From NCBI GenBank assembly GCA_027919835.1, contig JANVFP010000021.1, forward strand, positions 558,001 through 622,000: DNA of 64,000 nt, read 5' to 3'. Shown piece by piece: positions 33,431 through 44,300 of the stretch (position 1 is its first letter; every line of letters starts with the position of its first letter). Made by a program: the position numbers and the translations under genes. Below the pieces are notes generated by a model. It saw only the letters and a program-made list of their open reading frames with translations, was not told the origin of the DNA and made no database searches. This stretch comes from Lentinula raphanica. Lineage: Eukaryota; Basidiomycota; Agaricomycetes; Agaricales; Omphalotaceae.

Positions 33431-33975
33431 ACAGGACTCAGGAGTTGATTCTTAATGGACGAAAAATGCCTGCTTTGACATTCCACGTCGGCATCAATGA
33501 CTCATAGGCTTGGAATCCATGAGGCAGCACGTTGGACTCTGAAAATTCCGAACACACACTCGAGAGTCCATTCAGGAGAATTGGACATTGTAGGGCATAG
33601 GAAGTGAGCATTTGTAGTTCGTTATCTACGTTATCGACGCTTGATCTACGCCCACTGTAAGTATTCGGAATGCACCAGCCGGAGGAGCGGCATCTCGGCC
33701 ACTGGGGTTCACTTCGTCCAAAAAAGGGATCCTGAGAATTTAAACTCAGCAAAATGATTCGGAAGTTGCTTTCAGCGCTTACTACAGTGTCTCTTTCTGG
33801 ATAGAAGTTGCTTTCAGCGCTTACTTAGTTGTAACGGTTACCCCCTGGTCCCGGCGCGAACTTCAATCACAAGTCCTATGCTTTTGTTCTTGTGTTCTTT
33901 GTTCGAAACTGCGGCGAAATAAAATGGGAAATTCAAAACGTGGGTCTGTCTTCCTTTCTCTCCACTTCACCCACC
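33431..33975. other. Intergenic with a short direct repeat
   Basis: A 104-residue minus ORF (33438-33752) has no motif. GAAGTTGCTTTCAGCGCTTA occurs twice (about 33763 and 33806), 43 bp apart, just upstream of the gene at 33976. Confidence 0.45.
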
Positions 33976-35495
33976 ATGCCTGCTCATCGCTTTGCTATAC
34001 TGACCAAGTTACAGAATCCAAATGCAACCACACGTGTCATATTTCCTTCACTGCTCTTCGACTACTCTCCAATGGACCCCAAGACTTCTGACTTGAACAG
34101 GTAGCGCGTTGACTACTACGGGTTTCTTGATCCTGACTAGTGTTGAATGATCATTGCTTTTAGAACACTCGCACATGCAAATAATTTGGTCGCCATCGAC
34201 CGTACTCCAGTGGCTCAACACGTTCTAAAGGAGCAGGGGAGGATGGACAAAGCGGACAAGTACGTCTACTAGTTGCATACATATCTTTTTCAACCCTCAT
34301 CTCTCCAGCAGCTCAGACAGACACGACTTCACCAATCTTCATCAGCAGGAGATCAACGCTCCTGACAAGCCCGATCTGCAACATCGTTTAGAAAACGTCG
34401 TGGGATTGAATCTTCCGGTGGCCCGCAAGACTGGCAGGTAGGTCGCGCGAACTGTTCTGTCTTGGTTTCTGGATAAGTGTCTCAAATGTTATCAGAGCAC
34501 TCAATCATGCGAACATTCTGGACACTGTGGACCATGCGCAAGTGGCTCAGTTCGGATCGAAACAGAAACGGCCTCTGGTTGAATATTCTGCTATCGAGTA
34601 CGTGTGCTGAACTCATAATCATGCTCTTAACCCTCATATCCATCCTTCGCAGAGGCCCCGTCAGGCGCGACTCCACCAATTTTCAGCGGCCGGTCTCTGT
34701 TGGTCCTAGCAAATCCGAGCCGAGTCCGCCACCGCAGGTACAAACTCACCAAATGCCAGGTCACACTGTTCCAGTGAAGGCGGAACTTGAATCATCTATC
34801 TCTAGGGCTGTTCGGTAAGCGCGCTCTTTTATCGTTCTACGCTATGCTGACTCGCATGATCTAGTAATCGCCGCCAAGTAATTCGCCGAAGTCCATACCC
34901 CACCCGATCGAGACAGCGCTATCGTACCTCAGAAAGCCAGAGCTCGATGCCGGCGACCGTGTCTTCGGAGGACCGATCTCCAACAAACGACTGTTCGGAG
35001 GACCAATTTCCAACGAACGACTCCTTCGAAAACCAGACTTCATCGTCATCGACATCGTCCACGAGGGACGCGTGCTCCCCTCAAAACACGCTATTAGCTC
35101 AGAGTTCTTTTGGCTTTACAGCTCTTGACTACCATCAACGAAAGGTCAAGTTCAAGGATGTCCATACCTCTTGGTATATCTATTCCACTCCTACCTCGAT
35201 CGACAGTCCTCCGGAACTTCCTCGCAACGCTATGGCGCTTGAGCATAACGTCCTTTTCATGCACATCAATGAAACTCAGAGGACAAAGTATGCAGGACAG
35301 CTCTCAAATCTGATCAAGTACTGCGTATCCTTGTGGATTTGGAATGGTGACTCTCTGAAGTGGGAGAGGATTTCAGTCGGGGAACGGCGCGTCGTGAATG
35401 GTTATAAGCTTTGTCTCTCGCTAGGCTACCTCACGGACATATACCCACAGTGGGTTACACCCAAATCCTTTACGAGACTCATTAGGAATGCTTGA
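33976..35495 (+). CDS. Uncharacterised six-exon protein
   Basis: Exons 33976-34100, 34164-34259, 34309-34437, 34496-34597, 34653-34814 and 34865-35495 join in one frame and give about 414 residues. The N-terminal half contains two similar stretches, TLAHANNLVAIDRTPVAQHV and ALNHANILDTVDHAQVAQFG, which suggests an internal duplication of exon pairs. The middle is basic and Pro/Ser-rich with three copies of an S(E/F)(D/N)-PTND-like unit. The C-terminal 130 residues look folded (FGFTALDYHQRKVKFKDVHT, WIWNGDSLKWERISVGERRV, LGYLTDIYPQWV). I do not recognise a family. The regular short introns and conserved phase argue strongly for a real gene. Confidence 0.65.
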
Positions 35496-35734
35496 TATTC
35501 ATCCATCTTGTATCAGAAAGAATGTACATCCCTCTATCCTTAAATGTTCAAAACAGATGATTCTCCAGTGAAGTTGAACAATTTGAATGTAAATATATCC
35601 GCGTGGACCGCAAAGGTAAATCGGCCCGGAGTGGAAATTTCTGAAGTCCGCAACAGGTTATTTCCTTCCTTCCTTCCTGTGTTGAGCAAATCGACAGAAG
35701 ATATATCATATCTTTTCAAGCCGTCTGCCTCCCG

Positions 35735-37075
35735 ATGGCTACTAGTACTACACAAACTGCACCGGTGATGACCTTATATGTGGACTTGCTCACTGAAATC
35801 TTTGATCACGTCTTGAGGCAGGACTCGGATGACCCATGGAGCCAGCCATATCGATGGAAGGCCCTCATAACACTTACTTCCGTATGTGCCTTTTGGCGAA
35901 GTGTGTGTCTCGGGGAACCACTGATTTGGACACAAATTGGTCCTGAGTTGCATAATCTCAACATCATCCATCTGCACCTCGAGAGGTCTGACAGCTATCC
36001 TTTGACAATACACTACCGCCACGATTCAGGGATCGGGGATGTAAGGGTTCTAGCCCTGCTAGCTCAGCATTCAGAGAGGTGGCTGGACGTTACGCTTGTG
36101 GTACCATCTTCCTTGCACACATTCTTGTCCTCGGTCAAAGGAAAATTACCAGTCCTCCGAAATTTGGTTTGGAACACCGACAAGGACTACTTTCCTGGGT
36201 TCGAAGTTGCACCATCTCTGCAGCGCTCTCACCTGTCACTGCCCTTTTTGAAGGAGATGATTATTCTCCCCTGGTCGCAACTGACGCAACTCACATGCGA
36301 ATATGTTCACGATACCAGTCTGCATTCCACTCTCCCGCTCATGCCCAATTTATCTCTCCTATCTGTCCGAAAACCCGTTAGGGATCTGGTCAATAGCATC
36401 ATCCCTCGAGGCGTTAACTATCCGCAGTTACTCTCATTGGAAGTCGTGGATTGTGACTTTCAAATCCTCCGCTCTTTGCTCCATGTGTTCCCGAAAGTTA
36501 AAGATCTAACCATTGCGGTTCTGGAGATGCCGGAGCCATTTGTTCTCGATGAATCAATTCCTTTACCCAACCTTAGCTCGATCCATCTCGATGTGCATCG
36601 ATATCTACCTGGACCTTTCCTTTCCAGAGCCATTCAGATCTATGCGCCGAACCTTTCCGAGCTTAATTTCCACGTCGCACGTATAGGAGATTATGGCGAA
36701 GAGAGGGACGTGGATTTATATTCACCATGCGTTGTTGGGGAGAGTATGCTGAGATTTCTAACGGATCTCATCAGTAACGCACGCTGCAGTCTCAGGACAC
36801 TCAAACTAGCATTCGCTGTTGATCTTGATTGTGCCGAAATGGCTGCACTCTTCACTGTTACGCCAGATTTGGAAGTTCTGGAGATTGCTGTATCTCATGG
36901 CATGGAATGCATCCCTTGGCGCTTTATGACACCTGCCTTACAAACTTTTCCTCAACTCAAGACCTTCGATCTGTACATCCCATGTGATACTGTTGAACCT
37001 ACTACACTTTCTGATTTGGTTGCTTTTGTTCGATCGAACAACCTCCTAGATATCAACTTCTTGTGTATGGACTGA
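35735..37075 (+). CDS. F-box protein with leucine-rich-like repeats
   Basis: An intronless frame of 446 residues. The F-box occupies about residues 14-62 (DLLTEIFDHVL ... LTSVCAFWRSVCLGEPLIW). Leucine-rich-like strands follow (LPVLRNLVWN, LTQLTCEYV, LSLLSVRKP, LLSLEVVDCDFQILRSLL, LSSIHLDVHRYLP). The overall order matches the F-box genes at 10745 and 48929, including the VDCDFQIL motif, but this copy is more diverged and lacks the acidic insert. It presumably acts as a substrate receptor in an SCF ubiquitin ligase; the target is unknown. It begins 240 nt after the six-exon gene on the same strand. Confidence 0.75.
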   Translation: MATSTTQTAPVMTLYVDLLTEIFDHVLRQDSDDPWSQPYRWKALITLTSVCAFWRSVCLGEPLIWTQIGPELHNLNIIHLHLERSDSYPLTIHYRHDSGIGDVRVLALLAQHSERWLDVTLVVPSSLHTFLSSVKGKLPVLRNLVWNTDKDYFPGFEVAPSLQRSHLSLPFLKEMIILPWSQLTQLTCEYVHDTSLHSTLPLMPNLSLLSVRKPVRDLVNSIIPRGVNYPQLLSLEVVDCDFQILRSLLHVFPKVKDLTIAVLEMPEPFVLDESIPLPNLSSIHLDVHRYLPGPFLSRAIQIYAPNLSELNFHVARIGDYGEERDVDLYSPCVVGESMLRFLTDLISNARCSLRTLKLAFAVDLDCAEMAALFTVTPDLEVLEIAVSHGMECIPWRFMTPALQTFPQLKTFDLYIPCDTVEPTTLSDLVAFVRSNNLLDINFLCMD

Positions 37076-38209
37076 TCAATGAATCTCATTGCGATCGCGA
37101 TCCTACAGAGAACGGTACTACTGCCAACGTGCTCGTAGATTTCCGCAAGTTTGAGGCATCAAACAGATCTAACTCATAAAATTCACGACCCATGTGGCAT
37201 GGAGTCTGGACAGCTATGGTTCTCCAATCCTCATCTTCAACTCACATCACCAACTCGTCTCCTTCTCCCATTATTCGGTTAGGGACTCTGGGGAAGGTAC
37301 AGCTTCAGAAGTACGTGTCGCGTTGAGGCTCGGAAAAGAGAAGATACTAACAAATTTGTTTTGTAGCTAGTTCTTGAACACTGGCACTCTATTGCAGATA
37401 TCTTCATGATCATCTTTCCCATCTCGAAGCTGTCCTATTGGCAATCCTCCAACGACCGTTGTTGTCTTCTTACTCTCATCTTCTGCAGTTGGCAGGACGT
37501 CATTTGATATCAATCAACTCAAATCCATATTCGGCGTTGATCTCTTCGTCTTCCTCGCTTCAACTTTGACTTCGTCGTCACCAGTATCGGATCGGTATCG
37601 AAACAGGCAAAGCTGGGAAACAGAAACAGCGGCGTAGGGAGATGGAGATGGAAGGATATACTAAACAGATACAGAATTAGAGCGATACCGAGAGAGGATG
37701 AGAGAGAAAGCGAGGAGATAGATACAATTTCACGCTCCTCGCTTCTCGTTCGCGGTATTTATTGGGCCAATGACGAATCACATCCGATGCTGTGGACGGA
37801 CACACACGTACGTCTCCATCAAGCATTTCTCTTCCTAAATCCTCCCTCGTCCTCCTGGGTACGACCCTTATACTCACACCGGTGACCATGGACGGAAACG
37901 AGGAGCGTGAGCGGACCAGGGATTTGTGGGAGTGGAGAAGCTTGAAAGTAGATCGAGAGCAATGCTCAAGGGATACGAGTTATAGGAAGACGATGAACGG
38001 AAAGGGATCTACACAGTTGCCGTCGGATCCATCGTCCTACGAATCGTTCGTTCGTTTCTTCCGCCCTTTCTCTACACTCTACTCCCGGGCGAAAATGTTT
38101 GAAACCGCAACCCACAACTCTATCCACCTGTCTAACACCAAACGTCGCCTCCAAACCTTTCTATCAAATATCTATTCCGTCTCCCTCTTGGTGACCTTCC
38201 CTTCCTCTC
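37076..38209. other. Intergenic and left half of the retrotransposon target
   Basis: The minus strand between about 37620 and 37320 has protein-like stretches (RYRSDTGDDEVKVEARKTKR; TAEDESKKTTTVVGGLP) without a clear start or frame. A plus ORF starts at 37792 and is cut by the 5' LTR at 38210. Across the empty site it would stay open into 47936 onward. I cannot say whether it is a gene. Confidence 0.35.
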
Positions 38210-38736
38210 TGTTATGGATCTTGAACATACACTGTAATCATTCTCTTTTCTTCTATCTTCCTTTTCTACTAGGTTTTCACTTTCTCGTTCTCTCACTTCA
38301 AGTTACGAAATATACACAAAACATATATTCTTTCTCAACGACTTTTATGATAATGAAGTTACGACCATTGACGATGGGTTAGGGAATAGGTTTCGGTAGA
38401 ATCCCATGGAAGGGACAGGAATCATGTAGAATCATCGCGAACCTTACTTTGATTAGTACTTTAAGTAGCGATCAGGATTTGAATGGAGCATCTTTTGACT
38501 CTCATACTGAACTTCCGTCTTTCGACGCGTCTGACTCATTCTCCGCTATCTGACTAGCTCTAGCAACCCTTGGCCATTAGACTCGCTCTGGTCATCACTC
38601 GTAAGGTATCAGATTCGCTCTACCTTGAGGTACGTATAGGTAACTAAAAGATATCTCTTCGATAATCTAAGCCGCGAAATCCACTAACGCTAACGATTTC
38701 TTCTAGGCAATATAGCATTTGTAGCGAACTTTAACA
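38210..38736 (+). repeat. 5' LTR
   Basis: 527 bp, TGTTATGG...TTTAACA with the inverted ends TGTTA/TAACA. It matches the 3' LTR base for base as far as I can read. Confidence 0.95.
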
Positions 38737-38737
38737 T

Positions 38738-38751
38738 TGGTGGACACTAGG
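38738..38751 (+). other. Primer-binding site
   Basis: TGGTGGACACTAGG starts one base after the 5' LTR. Its complement ends GTGTCCACCA, as expected for a tRNA 3' end including CCA. The tRNA identity cannot be told without the host tRNA set. Confidence 0.7.
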
Positions 38752-38813
38752 AGAAATCGTTATCTTACGAGATATCATAAAGTTGCTAAACTTCTTGACT
38801 TACCTATCACTCC

Positions 38814-41366
38814 ATGTCTGCATCATCTTCACGAGGTTCACGAGGTACCAAAAAACCTTCGCTTTTGTCTCATCCTCTTCGTACTCGCGCGACTCAAGAA
38901 ATTCCCAATCCAATTGACCCTTATTTCGTTACGCCGTCACGAAAGCGCAAACCGGGTGAGAAAACGTCACTGAACGAGGAAGTAGAACCCACACCTATTT
39001 CTTCTGAAACGGTACCTATCGCCACTGAAGCTGTCGAACCTGAGTTCCTTGATGTTGACGCGCCCACTCTTCCTGGCATGTATGGGTCTCCTAGCATAAG
39101 TCCATTGGAGGAGGAAAGAATCGAAGAGTGGCCTCGCAGTCATAACTCGCCGCCACCAGCTGGAATTCAGTCTATGCCTGACGACGAAATTACTGATTTG
39201 ATGCGACCGGCTGAGGACGAGGAAAGTGAGGCTATTCAACCTTTGGTCAGGAAGGATGCGGACGAAGAACTATTCGATGCTTACAGTATCGAGCCATTAC
39301 AGGAAATTTCGGGCGCGATTCCTATGAATGAGCGAACTATGTTGCCTGCGGGACTGACTCGAAGTGAGCAGAAGGACATCCGCATTGTTTCATTACGAGA
39401 AGACTGCAATCCGGTTGAGTACTCTAGTCTTTCGGGAGTGTTTGAGTTACCTGGAATCCCGGAACAGCACCAAGCTCTTCTTGCTGAGCGGCGACAAAAG
39501 GCAGTGAAGTTCGGTTCCCAGTTCATTCGGAAGGAGTATCTGCAGGCCTTTGAGAGTAAGGTCTTGACGTCAAACGATCGTAGGAGATATAAGAAGGTCT
39601 TGTCGCTTCTCGATACGTGTCTTCTGAATTGGCGCATTGCATCAACGAGAATCGAAGATAGAGAAATCAAGTACTACTCACTTTTAAGAGACAATCTGTA
39701 TAATCTTTTGAAGGCGCTTCGAGAAATTCGTGATAACGCTATTACCGACTTTCAGACCGCAGGGAAGAAAGCACCTTTTATGCCGCAATGGAGACCGTAT
39801 GGCAGTCCTGAAAACTGGTGGAGTTGGAATGACGCCGAGTGCGTAGCTGCGACGTTTCGAGTCGATACGGAGCGATTCTTGTATATGATCCTGGAGCATC
39901 ACCAAGTGGGGTGGAAATCTCCTAAAGGAAAGGAGAAGGAAGTAGATGCGGCGTCAGAAACGACGATGAGAGGCTTACCTAGAGACCGCATACCTACAGA
40001 AAGCATATCCCTCGCGTTAGAAGCACAAAACACTCAATGGCGGAACTTACAAGGACGTACCCGTGATTTCTTGAAACCACCCACTATTTCCGCAGCAGCA
40101 GCTACGAACTCGAAACGATTCGCGGAGGAGTTTGCATCTTCAAAGGTACCGTTTCAACGAGACACACCTCCTCATCAAAGGAGTCAGGATACAGAATCGT
40201 CGCGCGACCAACGCAGGAATCCGGCGAGACGAGACTCTCCGCCCTCGGATAATGGCCCAGATTCATCAGGAGAAGAGCATCGTAGACAGCAGAGTCAGCC
40301 GCCGAAACGACAAGAAAAACCGAAATCTTCTGGGAAAGGTGATGGTCCTCCTAGTGAACCATCAGATGGATCTGGGGATGATAAACGAAAGAAGGGCCTT
40401 CCTCCGCGAGTGCCCAGGTCTATCCGCAGCGACGAGGTTCCCAGTCGAATATCAAGAGAGGACCCTCGTTTTGACGTGAAACTAAAACCTGATACAATTC
40501 CCACCTGGGACGGAGATATGGACAACATCATCAACTGGGAAACTCAAATCAATAGTTTGGCTAAAAGATCTGCGACAATATATACTCAACTTGGATATCT
40601 AGTGCCGGGAAGGTTACGCGGAGATGCCAACCTATGGTACTACAGTCAGTCTGAGCGACGAAGAGATCAATTGGAGGAGGATTGGGGTACTCTGAAGGCG
40701 GGAATCAACGCATATTATATGAATCAGACGTGGATGGACGACCAAATGGCCATAGCTAATAACGCGCATTTCAGGGACTCTAACCATGCTACTGAATCAC
40801 CAAGTCAATATTTCATCAGGAAGAAAGACTTACTTACTCGTGTATATCAATACACTGATACTCAGCTGATTCGTCAAATCATGCTGGGAGCGCCGACTTC
40901 CTGGACTAACATCGTCACCCCACATCTTTATGCTGACTTAGACGAATTCCAGGGCGTGATTCGATTCCACGAGTCAAATCTTATCCGTGTAACTCCCCGT
41001 AACTGGAGACAGCCGGAAGGTATTCAGTCAAACAGTTACCTACGACAGGGACAAAATACTTACAATCGACGAGTAAACCTAGTTGGATCAAGTCCGAATT
41101 TGCCACCGCCGCAATTCCCTCGAGATGATACGATAGTATCGAAGTTGAAGCGCGGTACTCCTGAAGAAAATAACGCACGACCATGCCGACATTGTGGAAG
41201 CCCTAAACATTGGGACTTTGAGTGTAAACACTCTCGGAAAGGAATGAAGAGAGCACGCACGAATCATGTCATGGTCTCGCCAGAGGAGGAACAGGCTCAG
41301 CGAGAGTACGAGGATCTCTACTTTGGTTTGGAATCCGAGGAGGAGATCAACGAGGAGGGTTTTTAG
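38814..41366 (+). CDS. gag: Gag polyprotein of the chromovirus
   Basis: 850 residues in the zero frame. The first 250 residues and residues 430-560 are basic, Pro/Ser/Glu-rich and probably disordered. A capsid-like retrotransposon gag region spans about residues 560-725 (TIPTWDGDMDNIINWETQIN, GDANLWYY, QYFIRKKDLLTRV, QIMLGAPTSW). A CCHC zinc knuckle follows at C791, C794, H799 and C804 (CRHCGSPKHWDFEC), which would bind RNA in the particle. The frame ends EEGF-stop, and the stop overlaps the -1 slippery site used to enter pol. This Gag is long for a Ty3 element because of its N-terminal extension. Confidence 0.9.
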   Translation: MSASSSRGSRGTKKPSLLSHPLRTRATQEIPNPIDPYFVTPSRKRKPGEKTSLNEEVEPTPISSETVPIATEAVEPEFLDVDAPTLPGMYGSPSISPLEEERIEEWPRSHNSPPPAGIQSMPDDEITDLMRPAEDEESEAIQPLVRKDADEELFDAYSIEPLQEISGAIPMNERTMLPAGLTRSEQKDIRIVSLREDCNPVEYSSLSGVFELPGIPEQHQALLAERRQKAVKFGSQFIRKEYLQAFESKVLTSNDRRRYKKVLSLLDTCLLNWRIASTRIEDREIKYYSLLRDNLYNLLKALREIRDNAITDFQTAGKKAPFMPQWRPYGSPENWWSWNDAECVAATFRVDTERFLYMILEHHQVGWKSPKGKEKEVDAASETTMRGLPRDRIPTESISLALEAQNTQWRNLQGRTRDFLKPPTISAAAATNSKRFAEEFASSKVPFQRDTPPHQRSQDTESSRDQRRNPARRDSPPSDNGPDSSGEEHRRQQSQPPKRQEKPKSSGKGDGPPSEPSDGSGDDKRKKGLPPRVPRSIRSDEVPSRISREDPRFDVKLKPDTIPTWDGDMDNIINWETQINSLAKRSATIYTQLGYLVPGRLRGDANLWYYSQSERRRDQLEEDWGTLKAGINAYYMNQTWMDDQMAIANNAHFRDSNHATESPSQYFIRKKDLLTRVYQYTDTQLIRQIMLGAPTSWTNIVTPHLYADLDEFQGVIRFHESNLIRVTPRNWRQPEGIQSNSYLRQGQNTYNRRVNLVGSSPNLPPPQFPRDDTIVSKLKRGTPEENNARPCRHCGSPKHWDFECKHSRKGMKRARTNHVMVSPEEEQAQREYEDLYFGLESEEEINEEGF
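41357..41363 (+). promoter_or_regulatory. -1 ribosomal frameshift site GGGTTTT
   Basis: In the gag frame the bases read GAG GGT TTT TAG. G-GGT-TTT is a canonical X-XXY-YYZ heptamer, and slipping back one base gives GGG TTT TTA GGA, which is exactly the open pol frame. The gag TAG is the next codon. From here to 41579 the pol frame has no stop and no ATG, so pol needs this event. A downstream stem or pseudoknot was not established. Confidence 0.75.
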
Positions 41367-44300
41367 GAACCTCCCGGACCCTGGACGAAGGGGTTTGTAC
41401 AGATGTAGTCCCCATCTGTGAAGAAGAGGAACCTTCGTCTAATCTTGGGAGGGAGGACACGGGACTACCGGTACAGGAAGAAAATCAGGAACGAAACGAG
41501 GATATATCTTTAGAAACTTCAGGAAGAAATGAATCGGCTGAAGTAAAGCAAGTACACACCAGATTAGCACGGCCTAGTTTGAATCGTAAATCTCGAAGGC
41601 GTTTAGCACGCGCGGTACAAGCCCAATCCCAATCCTACCATACACGAACCGAAGGAACCAATATCATTGAGCTTCGAAAGCACATGGCTCGACCCTCGGG
41701 ATGCGCCTTTCTAGGTGCTCGAGCTACAGAGGCTTTAGGATACATCAACTCTAAAGAAGAAGAAGCTATACCTGTTATCTTCGACTCGGGATCTGACATA
41801 ACCTTGATATCAGCGAAAGCTCTCAGCAAGTTAAGCAAGACTCCACGAACACGAACGGGCCAAAAGATTAACCTTGTTCAGGTTACCGGCCAGACGCAGA
41901 TAGAGGGATACACTGTTGTTGATCTAATATTCGAGACAGAGAATGGTCCAGTCAAGATGAATGTTGAAGCCTACGTTGTGAAAGGAATGAGTGCTCCAAT
42001 GATTTTGGGAAATGATTTCGCAGACCAGTACTCGATATCCACCATTCGAAAGGATGGTAGAACTCATATAGAGTTCGGTGACTCCGGTTGTCGCCTTCAG
42101 GTTCAGAATTCGGTAACAGCACCGTATACGGATGACAATGGAAAGGCCTTTAAAGTTCGAGTTAGTAAGGAATTCTCGGGGAAAATAGCAAGAATTGCTC
42201 AACATCGTAAAAATCAGAAAGCTCGACGATTGGCACGAATTCGAGCTGCAGACATATCCGTTCGAGCCATGGAACAGGAAGTCATACCGTCTGGAGTAAC
42301 GAGGTGGATTTCGGTCAGCGCAAACTTCCCTTCAGGTTGCGAGGAGCTATACGTTGAGAAATTACTTACCACCAATCGAAATGACGAAGACATCTACGGT
42401 TCGCCGGATACCTTGATTTCGAAGCAGAATCCTCGAATACCAGTAGCAAACTTTTCAAACGAAGCTATAACGATAGGTAAAGGACAGCTGATGGGAACGG
42501 GTCACAAGGCTAGCAAATGGTTGGATAAGCCTGAGGAATTTTCGGCTGAGGATCTAGAAAAGTTTCAAGCTCAAGCTCGCGTGTTGAGAAGTATAGCTGA
42601 AATCAAGGAAAATGATCCAGCAATATCTGCGGCTATAAGAAGTCAGTCGAACCTGGAAAGGACTCTCAAAAGTGACATCGAAATACCTGGAGAGGAGTAT
42701 GCGGAACCGCCCCTGGAGGGAGGACCAAAGACTGCAGAGGTTGTCGAAGATATCACAAGCAGTAAACGGTTGTTGGAGGAAGTTGATATATGCAAGGAAT
42801 TGTCCTCCGAGCAATTGCAAATCATCCAGCAAGTCCTAGTCAAGCATCAAGAAGCGTTTGGACTAGACGGCCGGCTGGGAAACTATGCCGAAGAAGTGGA
42901 GATACCTATGCTACCGAATGCTAAACCAGTTGCTCTGCCACCAATCCCGTTATCACCAGCTAATCGAGAAGTTGTCGATAAACAAATCGATGCATGGTTG
43001 AAGTTAGGAGTTATCGAGCCGTCCAAGAGTCCATGGGCAGCGCCAGTATTCATCGTATGGCGTAAAACCAAGCCACGGCTAGTCATTGACCTTCGGAAAT
43101 TGAACGAAATGGCCATTAGCGATGAGTTTCCTCTGCCACGACAGGAATACATACTCAATGCACTATCTGGTAGCCAATACCTCAGCACCTTAGACGCACT
43201 CGCTGGATTCACGCAGCTACCTATAGCGAAGAAGGACATGGAGAAGTTAGCGTTCCGAACACATCGTGGCCTTTATCACTTCAAGAGAATGCCTTTTGGA
43301 TACAAGAATGGACCGAGTGTATTCCAACGTGTTATGCAGAAGGTGCTCGCGCCATACCTTTGGATCTTTGCCCTTGTCTACATCGATGACATAGTGATCT
43401 ATTCAAAGTCATTCGAGGAGCATGTCAGTCACATTGATAAAATCTTGTCGGCTATCCAGGAATCAAAGCTCACCTTATCACCAGCTAAATGTCATTTTGC
43501 CTACCAATCACTACTCCTCCTCGGGCAGAAAGTTTCGCGGCTGGGGTTATCAACACATAAGGAAAAGATACAAGCCATATCAGATTTGGAGACACCCAAG
43601 AATGTGAAAGAGGTACAGACCTTTTTAGGAATGATGGTTTACTTCTCTGGATATATTCCGTACTATGCCTGGATCGCGACTCCACTATTTGCATTACTAA
43701 AGAAAGGTCGTAAGTGGTACTGGGGCGAAGCAGAACAACTTGCCTTTGAACTCTGTAAGGAAGTACTTACTGAGGCGCCTGTACGAGGGCACCCCATGCC
43801 AGGATTACCATATCGCGTCTATACAGATGCTTGTGATTACGGACTGGCAGGAATAGTACAGCAGGTGCAACCTATCAAGATATCAGACTTGAAGGGTACG
43901 AAAACATACGATAAACTCCTGAAGGCTTACCAAAGTGGCGAAGCTATCCCTAAGCTGATCACTGACTTGGTAAAGGATGATTCAGATGTTCCTCACAATG
44001 CTGAATGGGAAGCTGACTTCGAAAACACGATAGTGCATGTAGAGAGAGTGATCAGTTACTGGTCGCGGGTACTTCAGTCAGCGGAGCGAAATTACTCACC
44101 TACTGAGCGCGAGGCATTAGCCCTCAAGGAAGCATTGATCAAATTCCAACCTATCATCGAAGGCGAGAAAATCATTGCGGTAACGGACCACGCAGCTCTC
44201 ACTTGGACACGGACATTCCAGAACGTGAACAGGAGATTACTTACGTGGGGTCTAGTATTTTCCGCATACCCTAATCTTCGAATCATTCATCGCGCAGGTC

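Noticed and set aside
39281..39670. Minus-strand ORFs opposite gag and pol (also 42554-45294 and others)
   Set aside because: Shadows of the retrotransposon's coding strand.
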